Below, one piece after another: positions 60,109 through 64,000 of a stretch of DNA of 64,000 bases. The stretch lies in contig CM056563.1 of NCBI GenBank assembly GCA_029721515.1, positions 20,341,954-20,405,953 on the forward strand. Reading direction: 5' to 3'. Source of the stretch: Synanceia verrucosa. Its lineage: Eukaryota; Chordata; Actinopteri; Perciformes; Synanceiidae. The stretch's first letter is position 1. Each line of letters begins with the position of its first letter. The notes beneath the pieces were generated by a model. The model was not told the DNA's origin. It saw only the letters and a program-made list of their open reading frames with translations, and ran no database searches. The position numbers and the translations under genes are program-made.

Positions 60109-62348
60109 ATCGGCCTAATACATTAATTTTTTGGGGGAAAATATTATATTAAGAAATTAAAAAACAAAAAAACAACATTATGTCAGAAGAAAAAGTACCA
60201 CAATATATTGCCATACTGATATTTTTCCCACCCCTAAACAGTACAGAATAAAAAAATAGTGTGCTGTTCTCCACAGGTCCAGATAATGGGTCAGTGCATC
60301 GCTACGTGTGAACACATCTTTAGAGCCGTCTCTGGTTGTTTTAGGAGATAATACACGTGTATGTCATCAGAGTACGCTAAAGACGCTCAGCAGGATCACT
60401 TTCTAACATCATATGAACACCATATTCAGGGAATCAGTCTTTGAAGTTTTGCCACAGGCCCCTCCAGCTTTCCTGTCATGTTTTTCTCATGAGGTGGACT
60501 GACTTCTTGTGGAGGAATTAACTGTGCTTTTTTTATGATGAAAAGCAAATGTTTTCTCTGTAAACACCAAAGAAACAGCTCAGGGTGGAAAAAAACTCAA
60601 CCAATGTCAAGTTCAGCGTCCAAACAAACATGTTTGTAGGAAAATCTTTGTGTACATTTAAAGAAAATGTATTAAAACTGCTGCAATTTTAACTAGAAAA
60701 GCACTCAGGGAGCGCAGACCTCTGCCATGGCGGCGGCAACTTTTTTATTTAAAGTTACCCCTGCCACCAAGGAGGTTATGTTTTCACCAGGGCTTGTTTG
60801 TTTGTTTGTTTGACCAATCCTGATAATTTCATCAAAAACCATCCAAAACTTTTTGAGTTATTTTACAAATCAACAAACAAATAAACAAACCCTGGTGAAA
60901 ACATAACCTCCTTGGCAAAGGTAAATATAATTTCAAAATTTAAATATAAATTGGAAATATTATTGTTCCGAAACATGTTATATTCTACAGATTTAACTAA
61001 ACTAATTTAACAGACTTTATTGTCATATTCAAGTACATATATGAAATGTGTCCTCTGCATCCCATAAGGGAGCAGTGAGACGTTATATAAAGCAGGGAGT
61101 AAGTTGGGGGTCAAGAGTCTCGATCAAGGAAACAACCACATGTAGACAGAAGGATCGGGGGATTGAACCCATGACCCTGGGGTTAAGGGATGACCAAAGA
61201 AAACCTCTTGGTTTGGTGCAGATCCAAACAAATCAAACTACTTTAAAATGTTTTTCAATTAAAATAAAGACATCAAGATTGCCATTCCCACCAATGATGC
61301 AAATCATATCAGTCAATCATGCATAAATATCAAAAAAAAAAAAAAAACGATGCAGCTCTAATTTGAAGGAAACACACTTATGAGGGATAACAAAGAATCA
61401 GCCAGTGTTTTGTGTCCGTTGCTAAGCAAGCTAGATGTGATGTGACAGAATGCAACTCTCCAGAGTGTCCCACCTACGCAACACTTGTATCTCCACCAAG
61501 GACCCCATGATGCCGTCTGCCACAACAGTGCATTCTTGAGCTCCGGTTCATATTACATAAATCACATGAAGACACTACATCTGTGTGTGGAAGCCCAGGC
61601 AATTAACGTCCAGTGATGGGAGCACTGATGAGGGTTGGGCAACCATTAAACATGTGAACATCACACCATGCAGGGCAAACAGATCAGGTTTAAAAGTTTC
61701 AAAACGCTCCATCTATTACTGCTGCAACTCTGCTGAGACCTTTACTGTTCTTCTACTGTAGATTATCAACACAGAGAGTGATAGGACAGAACATCACTCC
61801 AGACAGGGTTACTGTAATAAGGTCACTGCAGCTGCAGCAGAAATAAGCCTAATTCTCATTGTCTAATTCTCTAAGTCTTAAGATCAGTTTATCAAAATAA
61901 ATACAGTGTTTATTTCACAACAACATGTAAGGAGATCCAGATGTGTCAGTAGGAGTGGACATTTTTTTTATTTGTTTGGTTCTTGGTCTAAACTTCTGGA
62001 TCACACTGTGTCACCTTCATGCTCTTTGCCAACGAGAACTGAGGGATTTGATCCACCAACCTTCATGATGCCACAAGGTGTGTTTGCAGCTCCCTGACTT
62101 CTCTCGGCGGAATGATCGCGGCTGCCACTCCCGATCCGTGGACTACCGTGCTCCCTGTACCGACCATTGCTGTAAACTCCTTCGGCTCCGTAGCTCTGAG
62201 CAGCGGCCGACACCTCCAAGTACGCGCGGGCGCCGGTCAGAGTGAGCGCGGCCGCCTCGCCGGTGTTCCCCGCTGTGTTGGTCGCACCCTGGGCAGGATC
62301 CAGAAAATGTCCCGACACTGGACCATCTGAAGCGGGAAGCCCTGCCAT
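6224..62348 (-). CDS. plcl2-like: Inactive phospholipase C-like protein (PLCL/PRIP family), partial gene model, join of four exons
   Basis: Gene model read on the minus strand: 62348-62061, 18900-16414, 10526-10323, 6299-6224. Joined, these give about 1018 residues; human PLCL1 and PLCL2 are about 1095 and 1127, so only the C-terminal tail is missing, probably beyond base 1. Every junction has GT-AG ends and matching phase (0, 0, 0, then phase 1 at the last donor). Family knowledge: PRIP proteins bind inositol 1,4,5-trisphosphate through the PH domain, scaffold protein phosphatase 1 and 2A, and act in GABA-A receptor trafficking and calcium signalling without hydrolysing PIP2. Seen here: PH, EF-hand, X, acidic linker, Y and C2 in PLC-delta order, with key catalytic residues replaced. 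Exon 2 reads nearer PLCL2 than PLCL1 (for example LQSLTGE, NCS-EGDVTDE, LSIDGFT), but I compared from memory, and fish may carry a third paralogue. Confidence 0.93.
6720..7187 (+). mobile_element. TTAA-type (piggyBac-like) MITE, copy 1
   Basis: Carries the family core: GGGGCTTCTGGGAGATGTAG, then AAGCAGGAAGTGGAGACGAT, CTCTACTCTACCTCTGATAA and CATGATGAAATAGAGAGTCT. It ends in TGGCACTCAATGAGTTAA at 7187. The 5' end starts inside the family consensus, so it is truncated. Just before the right end it has an extra patch (about 7129-7167) that is nearly identical to 5494-5532 and absent from other copies. Confidence 0.8.
8385..8460. repeat. (AC)n microsatellite
   Basis: Over 70 bases of AC dinucleotides with a single ATAT interruption at about 8398-8402. 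It creates spurious Cys/Val-rich frames on the minus strand. Confidence 0.97.
9204..9564 (+). mobile_element. TTAA-type (piggyBac-like) MITE, copy 2, 5'-truncated
   Basis: Family core from CCTGTGAGTAATATTGGGGC through ATTTTTTTCACGATGAAATA to the right end GGCTGGCACTCAGTAGGTTAA at 9564. The head is missing. A short matching head-like piece (TTAACC ... TATTTACGTCCTTTAAAATA) lies 450 bases upstream at 8706-8760, so the copy may have been split. The ZNF143-like motif is altered (GGGCTTGTGGGAAATGTAGT). Confidence 0.75.
10323..10526 (-). CDS. plcl2-like: PLCL exon 3: C-terminal region after C2 (68 codons)
   Basis: The acceptor CTCCCAG precedes AATGCC at 10526; the donor ATG/GTAAAT follows 10323. 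It encodes 68 residues running from NAMVSFKELCGL through SETYPTME to VLNAYDM. This matches the family-specific stretch NAVVSFKELCGL ... SEQYPTMELQG ... TYDM that follows the C2 domain in PLCL2, and it joins in phase 0 to the ENVQ end of exon 2. The equivalent region in active PLCs is not conserved, which supports a PLCL assignment. Intron 2 between exons 2 and 3 is 5.9 kb. Confidence 0.95.
11024..11270 (+). mobile_element. tRNA-derived SINE fragment
   Basis: A pol III-like head is visible: the A-box-like TAGCTCCGTTTGTAGAG at about 11029 and the B-box-like GGTTTGAACC at about 11081 are spaced as in a tRNA. They are followed by the tRNA-unrelated tail typical of fish SINEs (CACATGTATCCTTGACACTG, near AAACTCCC). 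The 3' limit is uncertain and no poly-A or target duplication was identified. Confidence 0.65.
12715..13560. repeat. Decayed DNA-transposon-like repeat with GC-rich core
   Basis: Both edges carry strings such as ACGACGAGACGACAGCTAAA (12738) and GTCGACTAAGACTGGACTAA (13491), with CATTTTCGTCAATAGACTG. This is the style of a common fish hAT-like repeat built on GACTAAAACTA units. Between them, 12999-13212 is strikingly GC-rich (GGCGGCCCGGGGTCGGCC, GTGCCGGGGGTCAGAC, CCCCTTCCCGGCTAAAGG). I could not assign the core to rRNA, snRNA or a protein. Confidence 0.4.
15622..16105 (+). mobile_element. TTAA-type (piggyBac-like) MITE, copy 3, full length
   Basis: The best-preserved copy with both ends: TTAACTCTTTGAGTGCCACT at 15622 and TGGCACTCAGTGAGTTAA at 16105. 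The two ends are inverted repeats of each other and each abuts TTAA, the piggyBac target. Length is 484 bp, with no protein-coding capacity. A second TGAGTGCCACT lies about 45 bases inside the left end, a sub-terminal duplication seen in other copies. Confidence 0.88.
16414..18900 (-). CDS. plcl2-like: PLCL exon 2: PH, EF-hand, PLC-X, PLC-Y and C2 domains (829 codons)
   Basis: Uninterrupted 829-codon exon, as in the mammalian PLCL genes. The acceptor TTTCTAG precedes GATGGCTCC at 18900 and the donor CAG/GTAAGA follows 16414. Residue numbers below count exon 1 as 1-96. The PP1-docking motif KTVSF is at 107-111; in mammalian PRIP-1 the Thr of this motif is a PKA site that releases PP1. PH domain about 125-243, EF-hand region 253-403, X domain 413-558, acidic linker 563-578 (EGDVTDEEEG), Y domain 598-718, C2 741-868 (FDESFEF, LDDDYIGDEFIGQ). 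Compared with PLC-delta1, the first catalytic His/Asn (428-429) and Glu341 equivalent (458) remain, but Asp343 is Ile460, His356 is Val473 and Glu390 is Val507. The substrate-binding Lys555, Lys557, Ser614 and Arg661 remain. It is therefore a pseudoenzyme that may still bind a phosphoinositide headgroup. Confidence 0.98.
21727..22380. repeat. hAT-like non-autonomous repeat (probable)
   Basis: Begins CAGTGATGTGCTAGGTACTG with several AGTTACTCGTTAC / AAGTAACGCATTA strings and ends near ACCAAGTAACGCACAAAC. AGTAACG-type ends are a hallmark of a widespread fish hAT-like repeat. Ends are diverged and the target duplication is not resolved. Confidence 0.4.
22591..22622. repeat. (GT)n microsatellite
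   Basis: About 32 bases of uninterrupted GT dinucleotides. Confidence 0.95.
24157..25260 (+). pseudogene. Tc1/mariner-type transposase pseudogene with three stops
   Basis: One reading frame carries almost a full Tc1-type transposase. The N-terminal helix-turn-helix part reads IGCHLCNKSSHEISSLLN ... STVSCIIRMWKYLG. The catalytic core has LWSDESHF (first Asp), GGGGIMVWGCFSG, FLFQHD (second Asp) and SPDLNPTEHLWDELE (Glu), followed by the C terminus LVDSLPRRVEAVIAAK. It is broken by TGA at 24358, 24508 and 24898, all in the same frame. The one at 24508 replaces the Arg usually seen in FHGRAAA and fits a CGA-to-TGA transition. The 3' terminal repeat is probably near 25205-25255 (AATATTGCGATATATCACCA and on to ACCACCCCC); I found no matching left end. 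It cannot make a functional protein. Confidence 0.9.
25775..25840 (+). repeat. Possible 3' tail of a LINE or SINE
   Basis: CAATGCCAATAAAGCAAATT, followed by AAATCAAATTGAAAAAC, resembles the AATAAAG plus A/TTGAA-rich tails of fish non-LTR elements. No coding part is present upstream. Confidence 0.3.
28486..28815 (-). mobile_element. TTAA-type (piggyBac-like) MITE, copy 4, truncated
   Basis: Reverse orientation: TTATCAGAGGTAGAGTAGAG, CACCACTTTTTGTCCAGAAT, ACTACATCTCCCAGAAGCCC, then two sub-terminal GGCACTCA boxes and TGGCACTCAGTGAGTTAA ending at 28815. The other end stops near TTTTTACCTTGTTCCATTC, so about 130 bases of the family are missing. Confidence 0.82.
28980..29019. repeat. (AC)n microsatellite
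   Basis: About 40 bases of uninterrupted AC dinucleotides, followed by AGAGACACAGG. Confidence 0.95.
30680..31386. repeat. hAT-like DNA-transposon-derived repeat (TAGGGCTG ends)
   Basis: The left end CTAGGGCTGGGACGATAAGC with CCGCAATACTGCGGTCATGT is mirrored at the right by GCGGTAATAAAAAATCCATA and CAGCCAACAGCCCCTATC. The ends show the GGGCTG/CAGCCC form common to fish hAT-type elements. The right interior is GC-rich with a GCGGTGGCAGCGGCGGTGAT type run. No transposase frame is preserved. Confidence 0.5.
33788..33850. repeat. (CT)n(AT)n microsatellite
   Basis: A CTCTCTCTCT run followed by about 45 bases of AT dinucleotides and AAGATATATATCC. Confidence 0.95.
34420..34895. repeat. Non-autonomous element with degenerate inverted ends
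   Basis: The left part TCATGAAACGGCTCGTATGA with GATTTTCGTGCATAT is mirrored imperfectly by ACGAATTATAGTGCGTTATC and ATTCGTACCAGTATTTCATG on the right. The interior has GTTAGGTTTAGGGATAGGAT, a phrase frequent in fish intergenic repeats. No coding capacity. Confidence 0.45.
36163..36544. mobile_element. MITE with about 21-bp terminal inverted repeats
   Basis: The left end TAAAGCTATAGTTGGTAATC and the right end GATTACCAACTATACCTTTA are inverted repeats with one mismatch. The 382-bp interior is relatively GC-rich (CTCCTCCCCCTCCCATCAGT) and non-coding; an open frame from 36137 through the left end is incidental. The superfamily is not certain from the ends alone. Confidence 0.75.
38150..38546 (+). 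mobile_element. TTAA-type (piggyBac-like) MITE, copy 5, internally deleted
   Basis: Starts with a degraded end (AAGTCTTTGAGTGCCATTGA) and runs through CATCAACGTGGTTTTTCGGC, AAGCAGGAAGTGGAGACGAT and CATGATGAAATAGAGAGTCT to GGCTGGCA at 38546, where the last bases of the right end are lost. The stretch that holds the ZNF143-like motif in other copies is deleted (about 38230-38245). Confidence 0.78.
39026..40632 (+). mobile_element. Tc1-like transposon, nearly intact, TA target duplication
   Basis: 1607 bp. Both ends begin CAGTCATGGAAAAAATTATT and are inverted repeats identical over 51 bases (39026-39076 against 40632-40582). TA dinucleotides flank it at 39024-39025 and 40633-40634. The interior encodes a transposase of the Tc1 DD34E type. 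Identical ends and one coding lesion suggest a recent insertion. It sits in PLCL intron 1, opposite in strand to the host gene, and is followed 37 bases later by a hAT-like element. Confidence 0.97.
39307..40334 (+). pseudogene. Tc1-like DD34E transposase, one frameshift near the N terminus
   Basis: The natural start is the ATG at 39307 (MPKTKELCEATKAAILALLE ...), a helix-turn-helix start typical of Tc1 transposases. The frame ends at a TGA at 39400 because the A run at 39394-39398 appears one base short; the rest continues in another frame to the stop at 40334. That long open part (from about 39402) contains the second helix-turn-helix, LFSDESNFEL (first Asp), GGGSVMIWGCFS, FQQDNAPCH (second Asp) and SPDLNPTENLWKIIK (Glu). 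There are 34 residues between the second Asp and the Glu. All three catalytic acids remain, so only the N-terminal shift disables it, unless the missing base is a sequencing error in a homopolymer. Confidence 0.93.
40670..41133. repeat. hAT-like MITE (TAGGGCTGT family), copy 1, one end lost
   Basis: Starts TAGGGCTGTTGATATTAGTG and shares GGTCATGAAGCAGAACTCCA, CAAAAAATCAAGGAAACTAA and TTCTCCTGTAATTCGGCAAA with the complete copy at 48372-48685. The right part diverges after about 40935 but ends with related words (GTCCAAGTAGAGTTACCG). Clear terminal inversion is absent at the right. Confidence 0.65.
42610..43061 (-). mobile_element. TTAA-type (piggyBac-like) MITE, copy 6, full length
   Basis: Reverse orientation, 452 bp. 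The left end is TTAACTCCAATTGAATTCCA (diverged) and the right end TGGCACTCAAAGAGTTAA, both next to TTAA. It contains ACTACATCTCCCAGAAGCCC and the rest of the family core, with a short deletion around the CTCTACCTCTGATA box. Confidence 0.86.
44118..44194. repeat. (AC)n microsatellite
   Basis: About 75 bases of CA dinucleotides with two AT interruptions near 44130 and 44144. A second, shorter AC run follows at 44382-44400. Confidence 0.97.
44593..45028 (-). pseudogene. Relic of a Tc1/mariner-type transposon, internally deleted
   Basis: The plus-strand left edge CACTCACCAGCCACTTTCC matches the well-known fish terminal repeat that starts with a CTCACCGGCCACTTTATT-type sequence. On the minus strand 44743-44620 encodes MRIWHKQHESVNPSCLVS, a recognisable core piece (RIW-KQHE ... 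DPSCLVS) of that family's transposase. 44745-45028 matches its 5' part (GAGACTCATCAGACCAGACA, TGTGACTGGCTGATTAG) with a large internal deletion. Neither the catalytic triad nor the second terminal repeat is preserved. Confidence 0.7.
45033..45459. repeat. hAT-like AT-rich repeat (ttaagacc family), both ends
   Basis: The left end CAGGGTTCTTGCACCATTTT and the right end TTTTTAAGGAACCATGCAAAC are roughly inverted to each other. The interior is rich in AATTTAAGACC. The same right-end arrangement is found at 1-121. It abuts the Tc1 relic ending at 45028. Confidence 0.55.
46928..47398 (+). mobile_element. TTAA-type (piggyBac-like) MITE, copy 7, full length
   Basis: 471 bp. The left end is TTAACTCTTTGAGTGCCAAA and the right end GGCTGGCACTCAATGAGTTT (the final TTAA has become TTTT). 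It has the sub-terminal repeat ACGTATATTTACGTCC, then CTTGAGTGACATGAACGTC, and the full core with GGGGCTTCTGGGAGATGTAG at about 47067. The AAGAATGGAACAAGGTAAAA part is deleted. Confidence 0.88.
48372..48685. mobile_element. hAT-like MITE (TAGGGCTGT family), copy 2, complete
   Basis: 314 bp with inverted ends: TAGGGCTGTCAAAATTAATG at the left and GCTAATTTTCACAGCCCTA at the right. It shares about 200 bases with the copy at 40670. The TAGGGCTG/CAGCCCTA ends are hAT-like; the flanks (ACTAAACC, ATTAAACA) are similar but not a clean 8-bp duplication. No coding capacity. Confidence 0.75.
49097..49467 (-). mobile_element. TTAA-type (piggyBac-like) MITE, copy 8, truncated
   Basis: Reverse orientation. 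Begins inside the family at GTGCCTTGTGCCACCATTTT and ends ACTCAAAGAGTTAA at 49467. It contains AGAATATTTTGTACTATGTC, TCATGAAAAAAATGTTTGCT and ACTACATCTCCCAGAAGCCC. The CTCTACCTCTGATA box and the outer 25 bases of one end are lost. Confidence 0.82.
50994..51681. repeat. Large foldback element, about 690 bp palindrome
   Basis: Two arms of about 280-370 bases surround a loop of only about 40 bases. The inner junction is CCTTCACAGTGCCTGAACTA at 51339 and its reverse complement TAGTTCAGGCACTGTGAAGG at 51406. Outer pairs include TTACAAATTGGACCTTATT (51018) with AATAAGGTCCAATTTGTAA (51646), and TTTCTCAAATAACAGAC (51183) with GTCTGTTATTTGAGAAA (51521). The left arm has two extra segments of about 45 bases. 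No open frame of interest. Its right end touches the truncated TTAA MITE at 51678. Confidence 0.88.
51678..51949 (-). mobile_element. TTAA-type (piggyBac-like) MITE, copy 9, truncated at the foldback
   Basis: Reverse orientation. Begins TTCCATTCTTGTTTTATCAG directly at the edge of the foldback and runs through CACCACTTTTTGTCCAGAAT and ACTACATCTCCCAGAAGCCC to a decayed right end with CCCTCAAAGGATTTAA at 51949. The half beyond the TTATCAGAGG box is missing. Confidence 0.82.
55046..55068. repeat. (ATC)n trinucleotide repeat
   Basis: Seven consecutive ATC units. Confidence 0.9.
55329..56130 (+). mobile_element. Internally deleted Tc1-like element with TA duplication
   Basis: 802 bp. The left end TACTAAGAGGCATTAAAAAC and the right end GTTTTTAATGCCTCTTAGTG are inverted repeats; TA flanks at 55327-55328 and 56131-56132. 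It keeps the start of a transposase (from the ATG at 55627: MPRLAANMREQAIGMLRSGM, helix-turn-helix ISRLQ) and the C-terminal part (55712 frame: WPPYSPDMNPIEHLWDNLD ... LIMSMPRRSHRIL). The middle, with both catalytic Asp residues, is gone and the two parts are in different frames. It is therefore a non-autonomous derivative that other transposases could still mobilise. Confidence 0.88.
55627..56005 (+). pseudogene. Tc1-like transposase remnant (HTH joined to C terminus)
   Basis: The N-terminal 40-odd residues of a Tc1-type transposase run to the stop after APYAQT at about 55765. The C-terminal part, NVQVMDWPPYSPDMNPIEHL onward with the catalytic Glu, continues in the next frame to 56005. Compared with the usual 330-340 residues, roughly 200 are missing from the middle. 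Confidence 0.82.
56133..56583 (-). mobile_element. TTAA-type (piggyBac-like) MITE, copy 10
   Basis: Reverse orientation, starting TTAACCCTTTGAGTGCTAGC at 56133, only two bases after the deleted Tc1 element. The CCCTTTG start is the form expected of piggyBac-like ends. It contains AGAATATTTTGTACTATGTC, CACTTTCACCAAAATCACCA and ACTACATCTCCCAGAAGCCC. The right end fades after GATGACACTCTAGTGTCAGA and is interrupted by the next repeat. Confidence 0.84.
56584..57020. repeat. Interspersed repeat with GATATCGG / CCGATATC motifs at both edges
   Basis: The left part has CAGATACCGATATTGATCCG and the right part GATATCGGACTGATATCCGA followed by TCGGATTGGGCACCGC. This is an arrangement known from fish DNA-transposon-derived repeats. 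It follows directly on the TTAA MITE. The interior (56700-56930) looks unrelated and non-coding. Confidence 0.5.
58273..58656 (+). mobile_element. TTAA-type (piggyBac-like) MITE, copy 11, internally deleted
   Basis: The left end is TTAACTCTTTGAGTGCCAAA and the right end GCTGGCACTCAATGAG. It keeps GGGGCTTCTGGGAGATGTAG and CATGATGAAATAGAGAGTCT, but about 95 bases between GAGAGCGAAACAAACA and the poly-T/CATGATG box are deleted. Confidence 0.86.
59965..60110. repeat. Alternating TA/CA/CG purine-pyrimidine tract with (AT)n
   Basis: A 90-base stretch of strictly alternating purine and pyrimidine (for example ACACGTATACACACATATGT, then ATATATGTGTGTATACGTGT) is followed by about 45 bases of AT and a short AC run. 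It contains near-perfect palindromes and could adopt cruciform or Z-form DNA. Confidence 0.9.
60195..60237 (+). repeat. Solo terminal-repeat fragment related to the 25.2 kb element end
   Basis: ATATATTGCCATACTGATAT followed by TTTTCCCACCCCT resembles 25215-25250 (ATATATCACCATATTGATAT, TTTTTACCACCCCC). This end type is common to fish DNA transposons. No element body is attached. Confidence 0.4.
60755..60924. repeat. Foldback MITE (copy 2)
   Basis: Inverted arms: CACCAAGGAGGTTATGTTTT, followed by CACCAGGGCTTGTTTG, on the left, and CAAACCCTGGTGAAAACATA, followed by ACCTCCTTGGC, on the right. It is 170 bp, half the size of the copy at 1662-1996, with the central third missing. Confidence 0.8.
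61015..61195 (-). mobile_element. SINE tail fragment
   Basis: On the minus strand a B-box-like GGGTTCAATCCCC (near 61165) with ACCCCAGGGTCAT upstream is followed by a fish SINE-like tail ending GAATATGACAATAAAGTCTG at about 61018. The A-box end is missing. Confidence 0.5.
61327..61347. repeat. Poly-A run
   Basis: A run of A residues interrupted by one C near its end, in an AT-rich context. It may be a retro-element tail or simple sequence. Confidence 0.6.
62061..62348 (-). CDS. plcl2-like: PLCL exon 1: N-terminal 96 residues with start codon
   Basis: Exactly 96 codons from an ATG at 62348 to an AAG at 62061, followed by a GT donor (GTTGGT). The encoded stretch begins MAGLPASDGPVSG, is low-complexity and rich in Ala, Gly and Ser, and ends TPCGIMK. 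Spliced in phase 0 to exon 2 this gives GIMK-DGSKQK, which parallels the SIIK-DGTKQK junction I recall for human PLCL2 exon 1/exon 2. PLCL first exons are typically divergent, disordered and CpG-rich, and this one lies in the only CpG-dense block of the window. Weak points: the N terminus has no recognisable domain, the donor is non-canonical after +2, and other start codons cannot be excluded. Transcript data would settle it. Confidence 0.7.
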
Positions 62349-62522
62349 GATCCGCCGCTCTCACAGCACCGAGCGGAAGCTGCCCATTCTCCCACAAGCT
62401 GGACTTGTTCTGCACGTCCTGGTCTCCTCCTCCGGTCCGGATCACCGCTGCTGGTCCATCACCGGGAAGCAGCGTGTGGAGCCGGTAGGACTGAGAGCCG
62501 TCCAGGTCAAAGAACGAGCACC

Positions 62523-62554
<32 letters not shown>

Positions 62555-62580
62555 CTGGACGCGTGCGCCCAGAAAACACG
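62085..62580. promoter_or_regulatory. CpG-dense block over PLCL exon 1, candidate promoter region
   Basis: This is the only long stretch in the window with frequent CpG (for example CGCGGGCGCCGG near 62226, GAGCGCGGCCGCCTCGCCGG near 62242). It overlaps the proposed exon 1 and the about 230 bases upstream of its ATG on the minus strand. CpG islands at vertebrate first exons are common, so the placement supports this being the gene's 5' end. I see no convincing TATA box. The block ends upstream in a trinucleotide CTC run (62520-62555) and then a long CT tract. Confidence 0.55.
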
Positions 62581-62600
62581 GGAAAAACTGAATTCTGCAG

Positions 62601-62604
62601 TCTC

Positions 62605-62643
<39 letters not shown>

Positions 62644-62885
62644 GTGTCTCTCTGTGACTCTCTCTCTCTCTCTTCCTCTCTCTTTACCTCTCTCTACCTC
62701 TCTCTTCCTCTCTACCCCTCTCTCTTCCCCCTCTCTCTCTCTACCTCTCTCTCCTCTCTCTTCCTCTCCACCCCTCTCTCTTCCCCCTCTCTCTCTCTAC
62801 CTCTCTCTCCTCTCTCTTCCTCTCCACCCCTCTCTCTTCACCCTCTCTCTCTTCCGTCTCTCTGTTCCTCTCACCCCTTGTGCTC
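62601..62885. repeat. Long CT-rich (GA on gene strand) low-complexity tract upstream of PLCL exon 1
   Basis: About 285 bases made almost wholly of C and T on the plus strand, with CTCTCT runs and internal repeats of a CTCTACCCCTCTCTCTTCCC type unit at roughly 60-base spacing. On the gene strand it is a polypurine tract 250-540 bases upstream of the start codon. Such tracts can be nucleosome-free or form triplex (H-DNA) structures. Apparent reading frames rich in Ser and Leu here are compositional artefacts. Confidence 0.85.
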
Positions 62886-64000
62886 ACTTTTGCAGCCCCC
62901 CCCCCCTTCACGTGCTCACACTTAACTTTCCTTCATAGTCCAGACGTGCACGGCAGGCTGAAGCCTCCTGCAGGGGTCATAAGGTCACATCAAACACTGG
63001 CACATTTCTGCTAAACTTCAGGCTCTGCTTTTATTGTGGAAAATCTCAACACTACATGCAGGCTGTCCATAGGACGGCCCTAGAGAGCCTCGGTGTTTAA
63101 AATTAGTGAAAGTCTATAACACAAACATCTACTTCTGAGCTGTACTCTGTGTCCTCTTGGAAAAAAGAAGCACAACCATTTGGGGTTGTCATTATGTACT
63201 AAGAATAAAAAATACATATACAAATCAGTTTAAATAAGAAATACATGGAAAAAAAAGAGTGAGATGGAAGATACTGGTTAGACCAGCATCATCAGGACCC
63301 AACATCAAGGACACACATGTCCAGATATAAACAGCACATAACTTATTTCAGTCACAAGTTCTTTTTCCTTTCCGATAATAAATCATCCCAGACAGCGATA
63401 TGAAAGAAATAATAATAATACTAATAATAATCCAGTTGAAAGAGTTGTTTTTCTTGGTCTGGAACAAGAAGCTCTGAGAACAGAGATTAAAATGTGTTTG
63501 TTGTCCCACAAGCACATGAGCTTCCAGGCTGTGTGGCCCCAGTTGTTTGGGATCTGGATCTGCGTGGTCCAGGTCTGGAGAGGACAGGAGGTCCTGCGGC
63601 TCTGGTGTTAAACTGTGTCTGTGAAAGCTGCTGAAGTCAGTGTATGAACTTTTTACTGTCCATGTTTGTCCATCCTGGAGTTCCTTGTGTTTCATCCTTT
63701 TTTTTTATTATCAAATGATTTCTGTGGGTGAGTTTTTCCTCGTCTGAATGGAGGGTGTGCAGATGCTGCGCTGTACAGATTGGAAATCAAAGCAAATTTG
63801 CAAAGCAGGACAGCAGAGGTGAGTGATATGGACACGTAGATATTGCTATTGAGACTATTGTAGCGATGACAATGAGATCAAATGTGGATTTAGCTAGAAG
63901 AGCAAAATAAATCACTTTACTGTAATGCGGCATTTAAAACCAAAAGACAACACTTATGTCATATTATGATATAATTAATATATAAAATAATAATCATCCC
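62886..64000. other. Upstream flank of PLCL, no gene recognised
   Basis: Mostly AT-rich DNA after a C-run at 62897-62906. A 115-codon open frame on the minus strand at 63695-63348 has a hydrophobic stretch near its end, but it has no similarity I recognise and no convincing splice sites, and its hydrophobic part comes from an AT-rich ATT-type run, so I do not call it. No promoter for a neighbouring gene was seen. Confidence 0.5.

Larger units (their letters stand above)
45460..62060. other. PLCL intron 1, 5' part
   Basis: Intronic DNA adjoining exon 1, the most transposon-dense part: five TTAA MITEs, a hAT-like MITE, two foldbacks, a deleted Tc1 element, a GATATC-type repeat, a SINE tail and AT/AC repeats. 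Unique-looking gaps without recognised content are 45460-46927, 47399-48371, 49468-50990, 51950-55328, 57021-58272, 58657-59960 and 61200-62060. Confidence 0.7.

Noticed and set aside
62242..62938. Long plus-strand Ser/Leu-rich frames
   Set aside because: They read through the CpG block antisense to exon 1 and then the CT tract; composition explains them.
63348..63695. 115-codon minus-strand frame with a hydrophobic segment, considered as a membrane protein exon
   Set aside because: The hydrophobic part is an ATT/AAT-rich run, there is no family similarity and no credible acceptor upstream.
1..64000. CRISPR arrays, bacterial operons, tRNA or rRNA genes, endogenous retroviral genes
   Set aside because: None seen; short AC, AT and CT repeats are microsatellites and the composition and gene structure are those of a fish nuclear genome.

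Overview
The window is vertebrate, almost certainly teleost, genomic DNA. The signs are one split gene with GT-AG introns, several Tc1/mariner relics, tRNA-derived SINE pieces, long (AC)n and (AT)n microsatellites and a dense crop of small DNA transposons. It is AT-rich except for a CpG-dense block near 62.1-62.6 kb. Nothing in it is bacterial or viral.

The only host gene I can support lies on the minus strand and fills nearly the whole window. It is an inactive phospholipase C-like protein (PLCL/PRIP family). Four coding exons are visible: exon 1 at 62348-62061, inside the CpG-rich block; the very large exon 2 at 18900-16414, which carries the PH, EF-hand, PLC-X, PLC-Y and C2 domains; exon 3 at 10526-10323; and exon 4 at 6299-6224. 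Together they encode about 1018 residues with compatible splice phases. The last roughly 80-110 residues of the family are not visible and probably lie beyond base 1. Intron 1 is about 43 kb. From memory of the human proteins the sequence is closer to PLCL2 than PLCL1, but its PLC-X domain is unusually divergent, so a third fish paralogue is possible.

Everything else is intronic or upstream DNA rich in transposons. The dominant family is a roughly 450-480 bp non-autonomous element with short inverted ends next to TTAA (piggyBac-like). It is present at least 11 times: 6.7, 9.2, 15.6, 28.5, 38.2, 42.6, 46.9, 49.1, 51.7, 56.1 and 58.3 kb. Ten of the copies carry a motif resembling a ZNF143/Staf site. 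Tc1-type elements include a nearly intact copy at 39026-40632 with a TA duplication and 51-bp identical ends, a transposase pseudogene at 24.2-25.3 kb, an internally deleted copy at 55.3-56.1 kb and an older relic at 44.6-45.0 kb. There are two kinds of foldback element (1.66-2.0 and 60.75-60.92 kb; 50.99-51.68 kb), several hAT-like short elements and two SINE pieces.

I found no operon, CRISPR array or unknown multi-gene system. The points most worth following are the extra active-site losses in the PLCL pseudoenzyme, the expanded TTAA element family with its embedded regulatory-like motif, and several structural oddities (foldbacks, a templated patch, nested insertions).
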